NCBI GenBank assembly: GCA_007118555.1
Contig: SKRJ01000439.1
Location: 1-13,847, forward strand
Direction of reading: 5' to 3'
Length of the DNA stretch: 13,847 bases
Source: Anaerolineae bacterium
Lineage (GTDB): Bacteria > Chloroflexota > Anaerolineae > UBA1429
Shown: positions 5,210-13,060 of the stretch, in pieces
Numbering within the stretch: position 1 is the stretch's first letter
Layout of the letters: each line of letters begins with the position of its first letter
Translations under genes and position numbers: made by a program
Notes under the pieces: generated by a model
What the model was told of the DNA's origin: nothing
The model's input: the letters and a program-made list of their open reading frames with translations, nothing else
Database searches by the model: none

Positions 5210-7041
5210 GTATCAATTTCAGTCCGGGCGGCTTTCGAGGCGCCCATGTCCATATGCGTCGCTACCGCGAAGGCGAGGGCCAGGAGTTTGACTGGCGCAT
5301 CATGCGCCGGTTGCTCGAGTTCCTGAGGCCGCACAAAGCGCGAATGATCGAGGCGCTGCTCCTGATGATCGCCAGCGCCGGCCTGGCCCTTTTGGCTCCC
5401 TATCTGGTCCGCATCCTGATCGATGACTATATCGTGGCGGGCGACCTGGTGGGCTTGCGTTGGATGGCATTGGCCACCCTGACCGCCTATGCCCTTGACT
5501 TTGTCACCGATTGGCGTAGGCGCCTGCAAACGGGCACCGTCGCCCACAATGTCCTGCGCAGCATGCGTGGCGACCTTTTCCGTCACTATCAGCGGCTCAC
5601 CATGAGCTTTTTCGACCACTTTGGCACCGGCAGCCTCATCGCCAGCATCACCAGCGATGTGGGCGTGGTCAACGAGCTCTTGGCCAACGGACTCCTCACC
5701 ATGTTCAGCGATGTCTTTATCCTGGTGAGCGTGGTGGCTGTAATGCTCATTATGGATGCAAGGCTCGCGCTGCTCAGCCTCTCTGTGCTGCCGCTCATGG
5801 TCATTGCGACCTATCTCTTTAGCGGTGTGGCGCGCAAGGCCTATCGCCAGACCCGCGAGAGCAACAGCCGCCTCATCGGCCGTCTCGCCGAGGACATTAG
5901 CGCCATGCGGGTGATCCAGGCCTTTAATGAAGAGGACCGCATGAGCCAGGAGTTTGACGCGATCAACCGCCAGAACCGCGACTCCTTTGTCAAGGCGACG
6001 GCGCTGGCCTCGATGTTTACGCCCGCCATGGAGATGTTTGGCACGCTGACGACCAGCATCATCCTCTGGTTCGGCGGCCGCGCCGTCATCCAGGACACGC
6101 TCACCTTGGGTATCATCGTGGCCTTTCTCAGCTATACCTCGCGGCTCTTTCAGCCGGTCCTCGAGCTCAGCATGGTGTTTACCACCTGGCAGGCGGCTAT
6201 GGCCGGTGGTGAGCGCGTGTTGCGCATCCTGAACATCGATCCCGCGATCAAGGACAAAGAGGATGCCATCGAACTCGACGAGGTCGAAGGCCGGGTCGAG
6301 TTCGATCATGTGCACTTTCACTACAATGACGATACGCCCGTCCTCAAAGACGTCAACTTTATGATCGAGCCGGGCGCCACCATCGCCCTGGTAGGCCCCA
6401 CCGGCGCCGGCAAGACCACCATCGCCAGTCTGATGACGCGCTTCTATGACATCAAAGAGGGGCGCATCCTGATCGATGGCATCGACATCCGCGATGTCAC
6501 CCTGGATTCGCTTCGCAAGCAACTGGGCATGGTGCCTCAGGAACCGTTCCTCTTTACGGGCACCGTGGACTACAACATCCGCTTTGGCAAGACCGATGCC
6601 ACCGACGAAGAAGTTATCGAGGCGGCCAAGGCCGCCAACGCCCACGAGTTTATCATGAGCCTGCCCGAGGGGTATCAGACCGATATTCTCGAGGGCTCGG
6701 CCAACCTGTCGCTGGGCCAGCGTCAGCTCATCTGTCTCGCACGGGTCATCCTGGCCCAGCCCAGGATCCTGGTGCTCGACGAGGCGACCTCGAGCGTGGA
6801 CCTGCGCACCGAGGGCCTCATCCAGGAAGTGATGGACAAGCTGATGGAGGGCCGCACCTCGCTGGTGATCGCGCACCGGCTGGCCACGATCCATCGCGCG
6901 GACGAGATCCTGGTCATCGACCATGGTGAGATCGTCGAGCGGGGCAACCATGACACGCTCATCGAGCAGGATGGCCTGTACGCGCACCTGTACGAGACCC
7001 AGTTCCTTTCGCTACAGACAGCCGAAACGATGACCGACTAG
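5206..7041 (+). CDS. ABC exporter half-transporter, catalytic-site subunit
   Basis: This 611-aa partner of the preceding gene has the same plan. An extended N-terminus (about 30 residues, with R-R-Y-R-E-G-E-G-Q-E-F-D-W before the first helix) leads into a six-helix membrane domain (about 40-330), then a nucleotide-binding domain (about 355-600). Walker A is G-P-T-G-A-G-K-T-T at 397-405, the Q-loop is P-Q-E-P-F-L-F, Walker B ends D525-E526 with the normal catalytic Glu, and the H-loop is I-A-H557-R. The signature is the odd part: L-S-L-G-Q at 501-505 instead of LSGGQ. Since each ATP site pairs one subunit's Walker motifs with the other's signature, this defective signature faces the first subunit's defective Walker B and H-loop. 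One site is therefore fully degenerate and the other fully canonical. A G-rich run (5195-5200) precedes the ATG. An intrinsic terminator follows 25 nt after the stop. Confidence 0.94.
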   Translation: MSINFSPGGFRGAHVHMRRYREGEGQEFDWRIMRRLLEFLRPHKARMIEALLLMIASAGLALLAPYLVRILIDDYIVAGDLVGLRWMALATLTAYALDFVTDWRRRLQTGTVAHNVLRSMRGDLFRHYQRLTMSFFDHFGTGSLIASITSDVGVVNELLANGLLTMFSDVFILVSVVAVMLIMDARLALLSLSVLPLMVIATYLFSGVARKAYRQTRESNSRLIGRLAEDISAMRVIQAFNEEDRMSQEFDAINRQNRDSFVKATALASMFTPAMEMFGTLTTSIILWFGGRAVIQDTLTLGIIVAFLSYTSRLFQPVLELSMVFTTWQAAMAGGERVLRILNIDPAIKDKEDAIELDEVEGRVEFDHVHFHYNDDTPVLKDVNFMIEPGATIALVGPTGAGKTTIASLMTRFYDIKEGRILIDGIDIRDVTLDSLRKQLGMVPQEPFLFTGTVDYNIRFGKTDATDEEVIEAAKAANAHEFIMSLPEGYQTDILEGSANLSLGQRQLICLARVILAQPRILVLDEATSSVDLRTEGLIQEVMDKLMEGRTSLVIAHRLATIHRADEILVIDHGEIVERGNHDTLIEQDGLYAHLYETQFLSLQTAETMTD

Positions 7042-7066
7042 GCGTCGCAACAGCCTCGAGCCCATG

Positions 7067-7105
7067 AAAAGGCGCAGCCAGACACCCTCTGCGCTGCGCC
7101 TTTTT
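7067..7105 (+). terminator. Intrinsic terminator of the marR-ABC operon
   Basis: AAAAGGCGCAGC (7067-7078) pairs perfectly with GCTGCGCCTTTT (7093-7104) across a 14-nt loop, followed by one more T, giving a five-T tail. Because the stem starts with four As, the same hairpin would also work in the opposite direction, although no opposing gene is present. It closes the unit that begins at the promoter near 2911. Confidence 0.88.
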
Positions 7106-7147
7106 GCTGCACGGCAGCAGGCCGCATCGAAACGCACCGTTTAGGGT

Positions 7148-7153
7148 TATACT
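7148..7153 (+). promoter_or_regulatory. Possible -10 element for the nitronate monooxygenase gene
   Basis: TATACT sits after the upstream terminator and about 60 nt before the preferred ATG, where a new promoter is needed. No convincing -35 hexamer is seen; TCGAAA at 7127-7132 gives a 15-bp spacing and a poor match. The rest of 7106-7214 shows nothing else I can name. Confidence 0.35.
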
Positions 7154-7214
7154 GCCATGGATGGCCCCGCGCCCTCCATGCGAGCCGATCGACATCAGCG
7201 ATGCAAAGGATGCC

Positions 7215-8651
7215 ATGACAAAAGCCCGAGACCTCTTGTACCAAGTGAGCGAGTTCCCTCCGATCATCCAGGGCGGCATGGGGGTCGCCGTGTCCAATTG
7301 GCGCCTGGCCAGGGCCGTGAGCAGCGCCGGACAGATGGGCGTCGTGTCGGGCACGGCCCTCGATAGCGTCTTGATCCGCCGGCTGCAGTTGGGGGACCCT
7401 GGTGGCGACATGCGGCGGGCCCTGGCCGCTTTTCCCTTTCCGGCCATGGCGCAGCGCCTCCTCGACACCTACTACGTCGAGGGCGGCAAGGCACCGGACG
7501 CGCCGTACAGGCAGACCCCCATGCCGACGGCACACCTCTCTGACGCTCAGGTCAAGCTGCTCGTGGCGGCCAACTTTTGCGAGGTGTTCCTCGCCAAAGA
7601 GGGCCATGGCGCGCCGGTAGGGATCAACTACCTCGAAAAGGTGCAGCTTCCCACCTTGCCCTCACTGCTGGGGGCTATGCTGGCCGGTGTGGACGCGGTG
7701 CTCATGGGGGGCGGCATTCCCCTCTCCATTCCCGGCATCCTCGATCGGCTGGCCCGCTGGGAGCCGGTGGAAAAGCGCCTCGAGGTGGTGGGGAGCGATG
7801 CCCACGTCCAGCAGCTCAAGCCGCTGGACCTCGTCGAGGGCGATGTGCCGGCCCTGGCGCGGCCGGCCTTTCTCGCCATTGTATCGTCGGATGTGGTGGC
7901 CAAGGCGATGCTGCGGCGCGCCAGCGGTGTGGTGGATGGTTTCATCGTCGAGGATCACACGGCGGGCGGGCACAATGCGCCCCCGCGCCGCGCCCCCGGC
8001 TCGGACGGGCAGAACGGCTCGCCCTATGGTCCCAAGGACATCCCGAATCTGACCAACATCGCTGCGCTGGACAAGCCCTTTTGGTTGGCCGGCGGATGCA
8101 ATACCCCCCACAGTCTGCAGGGGGCGCTGGATGCCAAAGCCCGGGGCGTGCAGGTTGGCTCGGCCTTTGCCTGTTGCCGCGAATCGGCGTTGATGCCCCA
8201 CCTCAAAGAGGCGCTGCTGCGGGAGACCCTGTCCGGCGATATCCGGGTCATCACCGACCTGCGCGCCTCGCCGACCGGCTATCCCTTCAAGCTGGCCGAT
8301 CTGGGCGTCGCGCCGGCAGGCCCGGGACCCCTTACCGAGCGCCGCCGCATCTGCGATCTGGGTTACCTGCGCACCGTGTATGTGCGCGAGGACGGCGGCC
8401 TGGGCTACCGGTGTCCCGCCGAGCCAATCGAGGCCTTTTTGGCCAAGGGCGGCCTGCGGGAGGAAACCGAGGGCCGGCTCTGCCTGTGCAACGGTCTGCT
8501 GTCGGCGATCGGGCTGGGCCAGATGCGCCCCGAGGGCCCCGAACCGCCCATGGTGACGACCGGCGAGCAGATGGACTTTGTAGCCGATCTTGTCGCTCGC
8601 GTGGGTCTCGACTATACTGCTCGAGACGTCATTCGGTTCCTGCAAGTCTGA
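7215..8651 (+). CDS. Nitronate monooxygenase-like flavoprotein (2-nitropropane dioxygenase family)
   Basis: This is a TIM-barrel FMN enzyme, expected to oxidise nitronates such as propionate-3-nitronate or a related substrate, in the cytoplasm. Family marks are P-P-I-I-Q-G-G-M-G-V-A-V-S at residues 15-27, V-V-S-G-T-A-L-D, L-M-G-G-G-I-P in mid-barrel, and V-E-D-H-T-A-G-G-H ending at His253, which corresponds to the flavin-site AGGH motif. Later come L-A-G-G-C-N-T-P and G-V-Q-V-G-S-A-F-A. At 478 aa it is longer than classical enzymes (about 320-360), mainly through a C-terminal region from about residue 370 holding Cys380, Cys400, Cys423 and Cys425. ATG 7215 is chosen because AAAGGA (7205-7210) precedes it. 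ATG 7161 lacks a ribosome site, and the upstream TTG at 7104 lies in the terminator. A PfaD-like or enoyl-ACP-reductase-like role is an alternative within this superfamily. Confidence 0.85.
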   Translation: MTKARDLLYQVSEFPPIIQGGMGVAVSNWRLARAVSSAGQMGVVSGTALDSVLIRRLQLGDPGGDMRRALAAFPFPAMAQRLLDTYYVEGGKAPDAPYRQTPMPTAHLSDAQVKLLVAANFCEVFLAKEGHGAPVGINYLEKVQLPTLPSLLGAMLAGVDAVLMGGGIPLSIPGILDRLARWEPVEKRLEVVGSDAHVQQLKPLDLVEGDVPALARPAFLAIVSSDVVAKAMLRRASGVVDGFIVEDHTAGGHNAPPRRAPGSDGQNGSPYGPKDIPNLTNIAALDKPFWLAGGCNTPHSLQGALDAKARGVQVGSAFACCRESALMPHLKEALLRETLSGDIRVITDLRASPTGYPFKLADLGVAPAGPGPLTERRRICDLGYLRTVYVREDGGLGYRCPAEPIEAFLAKGGLREETEGRLCLCNGLLSAIGLGQMRPEGPEPPMVTTGEQMDFVADLVARVGLDYTARDVIRFLQV

Positions 8652-8652
8652 G

Positions 8653-8676
8653 GGCAGAGACCACGGTGACTCTGCC
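8653..8676 (+). other. Intercistronic hairpin without a T tract
   Basis: GGCAGAG (8653-8659) pairs perfectly with CTCTGCC (8670-8676) around a 10-nt loop, directly after the stop codon at 8649-8651. No T run follows, so it is not a standard intrinsic terminator. It could protect the upstream mRNA end or adjust expression of the next gene. Confidence 0.4.
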
Positions 8677-8694
8677 GAGCCGGCGTAGCGAGAC

Positions 8695-9636
8695 ATGAGG
8701 AGACAGACGGGCTTGTTTCAACACCTTATCGTAGCCCTCAAAGGCATGGCCTTTGGATTGAGCAACATCGTGCCGGGCATGACCGGCGGGGCCATCCTGA
8801 TCGTCCTCGGCATCTATGAGCAGTTCGTGGATGCGGTGGGCAACCTGGCGACCAACAGGGCGCGTCGCCGCGAGTATCTCACCTTCCTGGGTGCCCTGGG
8901 CGTGGGCGCCGCCGTCGCCATGATAGGCCTGGCCGGGGTGCTCTCGATGCTGTTGGACTGGCGCCCCGTGCTGATGATGTTTCTCTTTATTGGGCTGCTT
9001 CTCGGGAGCATCCCCTCGCTTTTTCGCCTGCATCATGAGATGCGCGTCACCTCCACGCGCCTGATCGGCGCCGGCATCGGCCTCCTGGTCGTTGTTGCGT
9101 TCCGGGCTCTGGAGCGCCAGGGTTTCCATACTTTGCTGGCCGCCGATACGCAGAGCGTCACAGGGATGGCCTATGCCCTGCTCACGGCCATGGTCGCCGG
9201 CGCGGCCAACGTCACCCCCGGCATTTCGGGCTCGTATGTCTTTTTGCTCGCCGGCACCTACGAGCCCATTCTCGATTCGCTTTCGGCCCTGGCACGGCTC
9301 AACATCCGCTGGGAGGTGTTGGTGCCGACCGGAGCAGGCGCTGTGTTGGGCATTGCCGTCTCCTGCAAGCTGATCGACGCCGCCCTCAAACGTGCCCCCG
9401 CCCTGGCTGCCTACACGATCCTGGGGCTGTTGTTGGGCTCGGTGTACGGCCTCTGGCCCGATCAGGCTCTGCAACGCGAGAACCCGCTCCTTATCCTGGC
9501 GGTGTTGGCCCTGGGCATGGCGGTGCCGCTGCTACTGGGGCGTCGTACGCGCGAACCGATGCCGAGCGCGGGCGCGCCGGTGGCCGACCCCGACGCCGAA
9601 GCGCTGCAACCTGCGGGGAACCCTCCCGAGGCATGA
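8695..9636 (+). CDS. DUF368 membrane protein, candidate undecaprenyl-phosphate translocase
   Basis: This 313-aa polytopic inner-membrane protein belongs to the DUF368 family. The family was recently reported (as PopT) to return undecaprenyl phosphate to the cytoplasmic face so the lipid carrier for cell-wall and surface-polymer synthesis can be reused. Its hallmark is G-L-S-N-I-V-P-G-M-T-G-G at residues 21-32, followed by I-L-I-V-L-G-I-Y-E-Q. A second version occurs at 169-180 (G-A-A-N-V-T-P-G-I-S-G-S, then L-A-G-T-Y-E-P), so the protein is an internal duplication of two similar membrane halves. About eight hydrophobic stretches are visible, and the C-terminal 30 residues are polar and Pro/Ala-rich. 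The ATG at 8695 has only a weak GCGAG ribosome site, so the exact start is less sure. It lies 43 nt after the monooxygenase gene and is probably co-transcribed with it. No functional link between them is evident. Confidence 0.88.
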   Translation: MRRQTGLFQHLIVALKGMAFGLSNIVPGMTGGAILIVLGIYEQFVDAVGNLATNRARRREYLTFLGALGVGAAVAMIGLAGVLSMLLDWRPVLMMFLFIGLLLGSIPSLFRLHHEMRVTSTRLIGAGIGLLVVVAFRALERQGFHTLLAADTQSVTGMAYALLTAMVAGAANVTPGISGSYVFLLAGTYEPILDSLSALARLNIRWEVLVPTGAGAVLGIAVSCKLIDAALKRAPALAAYTILGLLLGSVYGLWPDQALQRENPLLILAVLALGMAVPLLLGRRTREPMPSAGAPVADPDAEALQPAGNPPEA

Positions 9637-9690
9637 GCCCCCGGTACGTCCAGGGCGGTGTCCTATCGGCTCGCGTCCCTTGCCGCGCAT

Positions 9691-9718
9691 TTGCAGGCTG
9701 CCTTGATCTCGGTAAAAT
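9691..9718 (+). promoter_or_regulatory. Candidate carB promoter
   Basis: TTGCAG (9691-9696) and TAAAAT (9713-9718) are spaced by 16 bp. The -10 matches five of six consensus bases; the -35 matches only TTG. Transcription would begin near 9725, giving a leader of about 80 nt before carB. The stretch 9637-9690 shows nothing else. Confidence 0.5.
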
Positions 9719-9757
9719 GTATCAGACCCGCACAGACTGCGAGGTCAGATCACCGGT

Positions 9758-9782
9758 GATCGCGCCAAGAGCGCGATCTTTT
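9758..9782 (+). terminator. Terminator-like hairpin in the carB leader (candidate attenuator)
   Basis: GATCGCGC (9758-9765) pairs perfectly with GCGCGATC (9771-9778) around a CAAGA loop, followed directly by TTTT. It ends 22 nt before the carB ATG and 10 nt before its ribosome site. It lies downstream of a plausible promoter, so it could act as a conditional terminator rather than only as the end of the DUF368 transcript. The T run is short. Overlapping inverted repeats (9744-9750 with 9786-9792, and 9748-9761) offer alternative pairings. Confidence 0.6.
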
Positions 9783-9804
9783 GCTATCTGACGGGAGGCT
9801 GACA

Positions 9805-12800
9805 ATGCCACGACGGGACGACATCCACCGCGTGATGATCATCGGCTCGGGGCCGATCGTCATCGGCCAGGCTGCCGAGTTTGACTACTCGGGAACCCAG
9901 GCCTGCAGGGCTCTGCGAGATCTCGGCTATGAGGTGGTGCTGGTGAACTCGAACCCCGCCACGATCATGACCGATCCGGGCACGGCGGATGTGACCTATA
10001 TCGAGCCCCTGAATGTCGAGCGGATGGCCCAGATCATCGAGAAGGAACGGCCTGACGCCCTGCTCCCCAACCTGGGCGGACAGACGGGTCTGAATCTGGC
10101 CTCGGAGCTGACCAAGGCCGGTGTTCTCGAGCAGTACGGCGTCAAGGTGATCGGCGTGCAGATCGACGCCATTGCCCGGGGCGAGGACCGCATCTTGTTC
10201 AAAGAGGCGATGAACCGCCTGGAGATCGAGGTCGCCCGCAGCTCGCCGGCGTACACCATCACAGAGGCCGAGGAGGTCGCGAATGAGCTCGGCTATCCCG
10301 TGGTTGTGCGCCCTGCCTACACCATGGGCGGCACCGGCGGCGGCCTGGCCTATAATGTCGAGGAGCTGCGCTCTATCGTGGGCCGCGGTTTGTCCGCCAG
10401 CATGATCGGCCAGGTGCTCATCGAGGAATCGATCCTGGGCTGGGAAGAGCTCGAGCTCGAGATCGTGCGCGACGCCAACAACCAGATCATCACTGTGTGC
10501 TTTATCGAAAACATCGACGCCCTGGGCGTTCACACCGGCGACTCGTTCTGCTCGGCACCGATGTTGACCATCTCCGAAGAGCTCCAGCAACGCCTGCAGG
10601 AGTACGCCTACAGCATCGCCGAGGCGATCGAGGTGGTCGGTGGGACCAACGTTCAGTTTGCCCACGATCCCGAGACGGGCCGGGTCGTCATCATCGAGAT
10701 CAACCCCCGCACCTCACGCTCGTCAGCCCTGGCCTCCAAGGCGACGGGCTTTCCCATTGCGCGGGTCTCGGCCATGCTGGCGGCAGGCCTGACGCTGGAC
10801 GAGATCCCCTACTGGCGAGAGGGCACCCTGGAAAAGTATACCCCCTCGGGCGATTATGTCGTGGTCAAGTTTCCGCGCTGGGCCTTTGAAAAGTTCCCCG
10901 GCGCCGTCGACAAGCTGGGCACCCAGATGCGCGCCGTCGGCGAAGTGATGAGCATCGGCAAGACCTACAAAGAGGCCCTGCAAAAGGCCATCCGATCGCT
11001 CGAGATCGGACGCTATGGCCTCGGCTTTGCCAACGATTTCCACACACGTCCCCTGCCCGAGTTGCTGGATCTCCTGCGGGAGCCCTCCAGCGAACGGCAG
11101 TTCGTCCTGTATGAGGCATTGCGCCAGGGCGCCGACATCGACAGGCTGTATGAGTTGACGGCGATCAAGCCCTGGTTCCTGGAGCAGATGCGCGAGCTGG
11201 TCGAGCTCGAGGAGGAGTTGCTCCAGTACAGGGGGCAGATGCCGCCCACAGAGCTGTTGGCCCGGGCCAAGCGCGACGGCTTTGGCGACCGCTATCTCGC
11301 CCAGATCCTGGGCGTGGCCGAGAGCGCTATCCGCGAGCAGCGCATCGCCAATGGCATCGTCCAAGGCTGGCATAGCGTGCCCGTAAGCGCCGCGGACGGC
11401 GTCTACTACTACTCGACCTACAACGCACCTGACACGGCGCCGGTCGATCAGCGACGCAAGGTCATGATCCTGGGCGGCGGCCCCAACCGGATCGGCCAGG
11501 GGATCGAGTTTGACTATTGCTGCGTGCATGCCGCCTTTGCCCTGCGCGATCAGGGCGTCGAGACCATCATGGTCAACTGCAACCCAGAGACTGTCTCCAC
11601 CGACTATGACACCTCGGACAAGCTCTACTTTGAGCCGCTGACCGTCGAGGATGTGCTGGCGATCTATGAGAAAGAACAGCCCGAGGGCATCATCGTGCAG
11701 TTTGGCGGCCAGACCCCGCTGAACATTGCCGATGAGCTGGAGGCCGCGGGCGTCCGCATCTTGGGCACCAGCCCCGCCTCTATCGCCATGGCTGAGGATC
11801 GCGATCTGTTCCGACTGCGCATGGAGCAACTGGGCATCCCCATGCCGGAATCGGGCATGGCGACCACCGTCGACGAGGCGCTGGAGATTGCCGACACCGT
11901 CGGATACCCCGTCATGGTGCGGCCCTCCTTTGTGTTGGGCGGGCGCGGCATGGAGGTGGTGCACAACGCCGAGATGTTGCGCCGTTATGTCGCCACGGCG
12001 GTACAGGTGACGCCCGAGCGCCCCATCCTCGTGGACCGCTTCTTGCAGAACGCTCTCGAGGCCGAGGCCGATGCTCTGGCCGATGGCACCGAGGCCTTTG
12101 TGCCCGCCGTCATGGAGCACATCGAGCTGGCGGGCGTGCACTCGGGCGATTCGGCCTGCGTCATCCCGCCGGTCAACATCTCGCCCGAGCATCTGGAGCT
12201 CATCGCCGAGTATACCCGCAAGATCGCCCAGGAGTTGGACGTGGTGGGCCTGATCAACGTCCAGTTGGCCATCGAGAACGACACCGTCTATGTGCTGGAG
12301 GCCAACCCGCGGGCCTCGCGTACGGTGCCCGTGGTGTCCAAGGTATGCGGCCTTTCCATGGCGCGTCTGGCCACCCACCTGATCGTGGGCGAAACGCTGG
12401 AGAGTCTGGCGTTGCGGCCCATGCACATACCCCACTTTGGCGTCAAAGAAGCGGTCTTTCCCTTTGGCATGTTCTCCGAGGTGGATCCGCTACTGGGCCC
12501 CGAGATGCGCTCCACAGGCGAGGTGCTCGGCCTGGCGGACTCGTTCGGGCTGGCGTTCTACAAGGCGGAAGAGGCGGCCCGGCCTGTGCTGCCGCTGGAG
12601 GGGACGGTACTCATCAGCGTGGCCGAAAAGAACGAGACGGTGCTCGAGATTGGGCGGCGCTTTGCGGCGCTGGGCTTTGGGATTCGCGCCACCGAGGGCA
12701 CCCAACGCTTTTTCGACGAGCACGGTATCCCGGCCACCTTTATCCGCAAGCTCGCCGAGGGTCGCCCCAACATCGTGGACGAGATCGTGAACCAGACCAT

Positions 12801-13005
12801 CGACATTGTGGTGAACACGCCGCTCGGTCACCGCAGCCGTGAGGATGACTCGTACCTGCGCAAGGCGGCGATCCAGTACAAGGTGCCGTACATCACGACG
12901 CTGTCGGCAGCATTGGCCAGCGCCGAGGGCATCGCGGCCGGCCGCCAGGGCCAGGGCGGCGTGCGCTCGCTCCAGAGCTATCACGCCGATATCACGCTCG
13001 AGTAG
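9805..13005 (+). CDS. carB: Carbamoyl-phosphate synthase large subunit
   Basis: This subunit makes carbamoyl phosphate from bicarbonate, ammonia (channelled from the CarA glutaminase) and two ATP, feeding pyrimidine and arginine synthesis. At 1066 aa it is full length (E. coli 1073) with all domains in order. The first synthetase half (about 1-400) contains G-S-G-P-I-V-I-G-Q at 14-22, R-P-A-Y-T-M-G-G-T-G-G-G, and metal ligands Gln284, Glu298 and Asn300 (E. coli 285, 299, 301). An oligomerisation region spans about 401-552. The second half (about 553-932) contains G-G-G-P-N-R-I-G-Q-G, Gln820, Glu832 and Asn834. The MGS regulatory domain (about 933-1050) keeps Thr963, Thr966, Lys982 and Asn1004, which align with E. 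coli effector-site residues, so UMP control is plausible. ATG 9805 follows GGGAGG at 9793-9798. carA is not beside it, and a terminator-like hairpin precedes it. Confidence 0.98.
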   Translation: MPRRDDIHRVMIIGSGPIVIGQAAEFDYSGTQACRALRDLGYEVVLVNSNPATIMTDPGTADVTYIEPLNVERMAQIIEKERPDALLPNLGGQTGLNLASELTKAGVLEQYGVKVIGVQIDAIARGEDRILFKEAMNRLEIEVARSSPAYTITEAEEVANELGYPVVVRPAYTMGGTGGGLAYNVEELRSIVGRGLSASMIGQVLIEESILGWEELELEIVRDANNQIITVCFIENIDALGVHTGDSFCSAPMLTISEELQQRLQEYAYSIAEAIEVVGGTNVQFAHDPETGRVVIIEINPRTSRSSALASKATGFPIARVSAMLAAGLTLDEIPYWREGTLEKYTPSGDYVVVKFPRWAFEKFPGAVDKLGTQMRAVGEVMSIGKTYKEALQKAIRSLEIGRYGLGFANDFHTRPLPELLDLLREPSSERQFVLYEALRQGADIDRLYELTAIKPWFLEQMRELVELEEELLQYRGQMPPTELLARAKRDGFGDRYLAQILGVAESAIREQRIANGIVQGWHSVPVSAADGVYYYSTYNAPDTAPVDQRRKVMILGGGPNRIGQGIEFDYCCVHAAFALRDQGVETIMVNCNPETVSTDYDTSDKLYFEPLTVEDVLAIYEKEQPEGIIVQFGGQTPLNIADELEAAGVRILGTSPASIAMAEDRDLFRLRMEQLGIPMPESGMATTVDEALEIADTVGYPVMVRPSFVLGGRGMEVVHNAEMLRRYVATAVQVTPERPILVDRFLQNALEAEADALADGTEAFVPAVMEHIELAGVHSGDSACVIPPVNISPEHLELIAEYTRKIAQELDVVGLINVQLAIENDTVYVLEANPRASRTVPVVSKVCGLSMARLATHLIVGETLESLALRPMHIPHFGVKEAVFPFGMFSEVDPLLGPEMRSTGEVLGLADSFGLAFYKAEEAARPVLPLEGTVLISVAEKNETVLEIGRRFAALGFGIRATEGTQRFFDEHGIPATFIRKLAEGRPNIVDEIVNQTIDIVVNTPLGHRSREDDSYLRKAAIQYKVPYITTLSAALASAEGIAAGRQGQGGVRSLQSYHADITLE

Positions 13006-13060
13006 GCGGCCACAAGCAAGGGCCACCCGGACTGGCGCAGAGAGCGCGGGAGGGGCGCCG

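Noticed and set aside
5152..6987. Minus-strand open frame of 611 codons opposite the second ABC gene
   Set aside because: It mirrors a clear ABC transporter with all motifs. Its translation is His/Asp/Gln-rich and matches no family; GC-rich third positions keep the antisense frame open.
7104..7214. Upstream TTG (7104) and ATG (7161) starts for the monooxygenase
   Set aside because: TTG 7104 lies in the terminator T tract and ATG 7161 has no ribosome site. ATG 7215 has AAAGGA upstream and begins just before the conserved N-terminal motif.
7577..8698. Plus-strand 373-codon frame overlapping the monooxygenase gene
   Set aside because: Gly/Arg/Ala-rich low-complexity translation typical of a wrong frame. 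The other frame has recognisable FMN-enzyme motifs.
9735..9746. PyrR-binding box in the carB leader
   Set aside because: Only the GNGAGGY core agrees. The preceding consensus bases do not match and the supporting stem is just 3 bp, so I do not annotate it as a PyrR site.
10723..12435. Minus-strand open frame of 570 codons opposite carB (also 9784-10665)
   Set aside because: It is fully inside the well-conserved carB coding region, with shadow-like composition and no promoter or ribosome site of its own.
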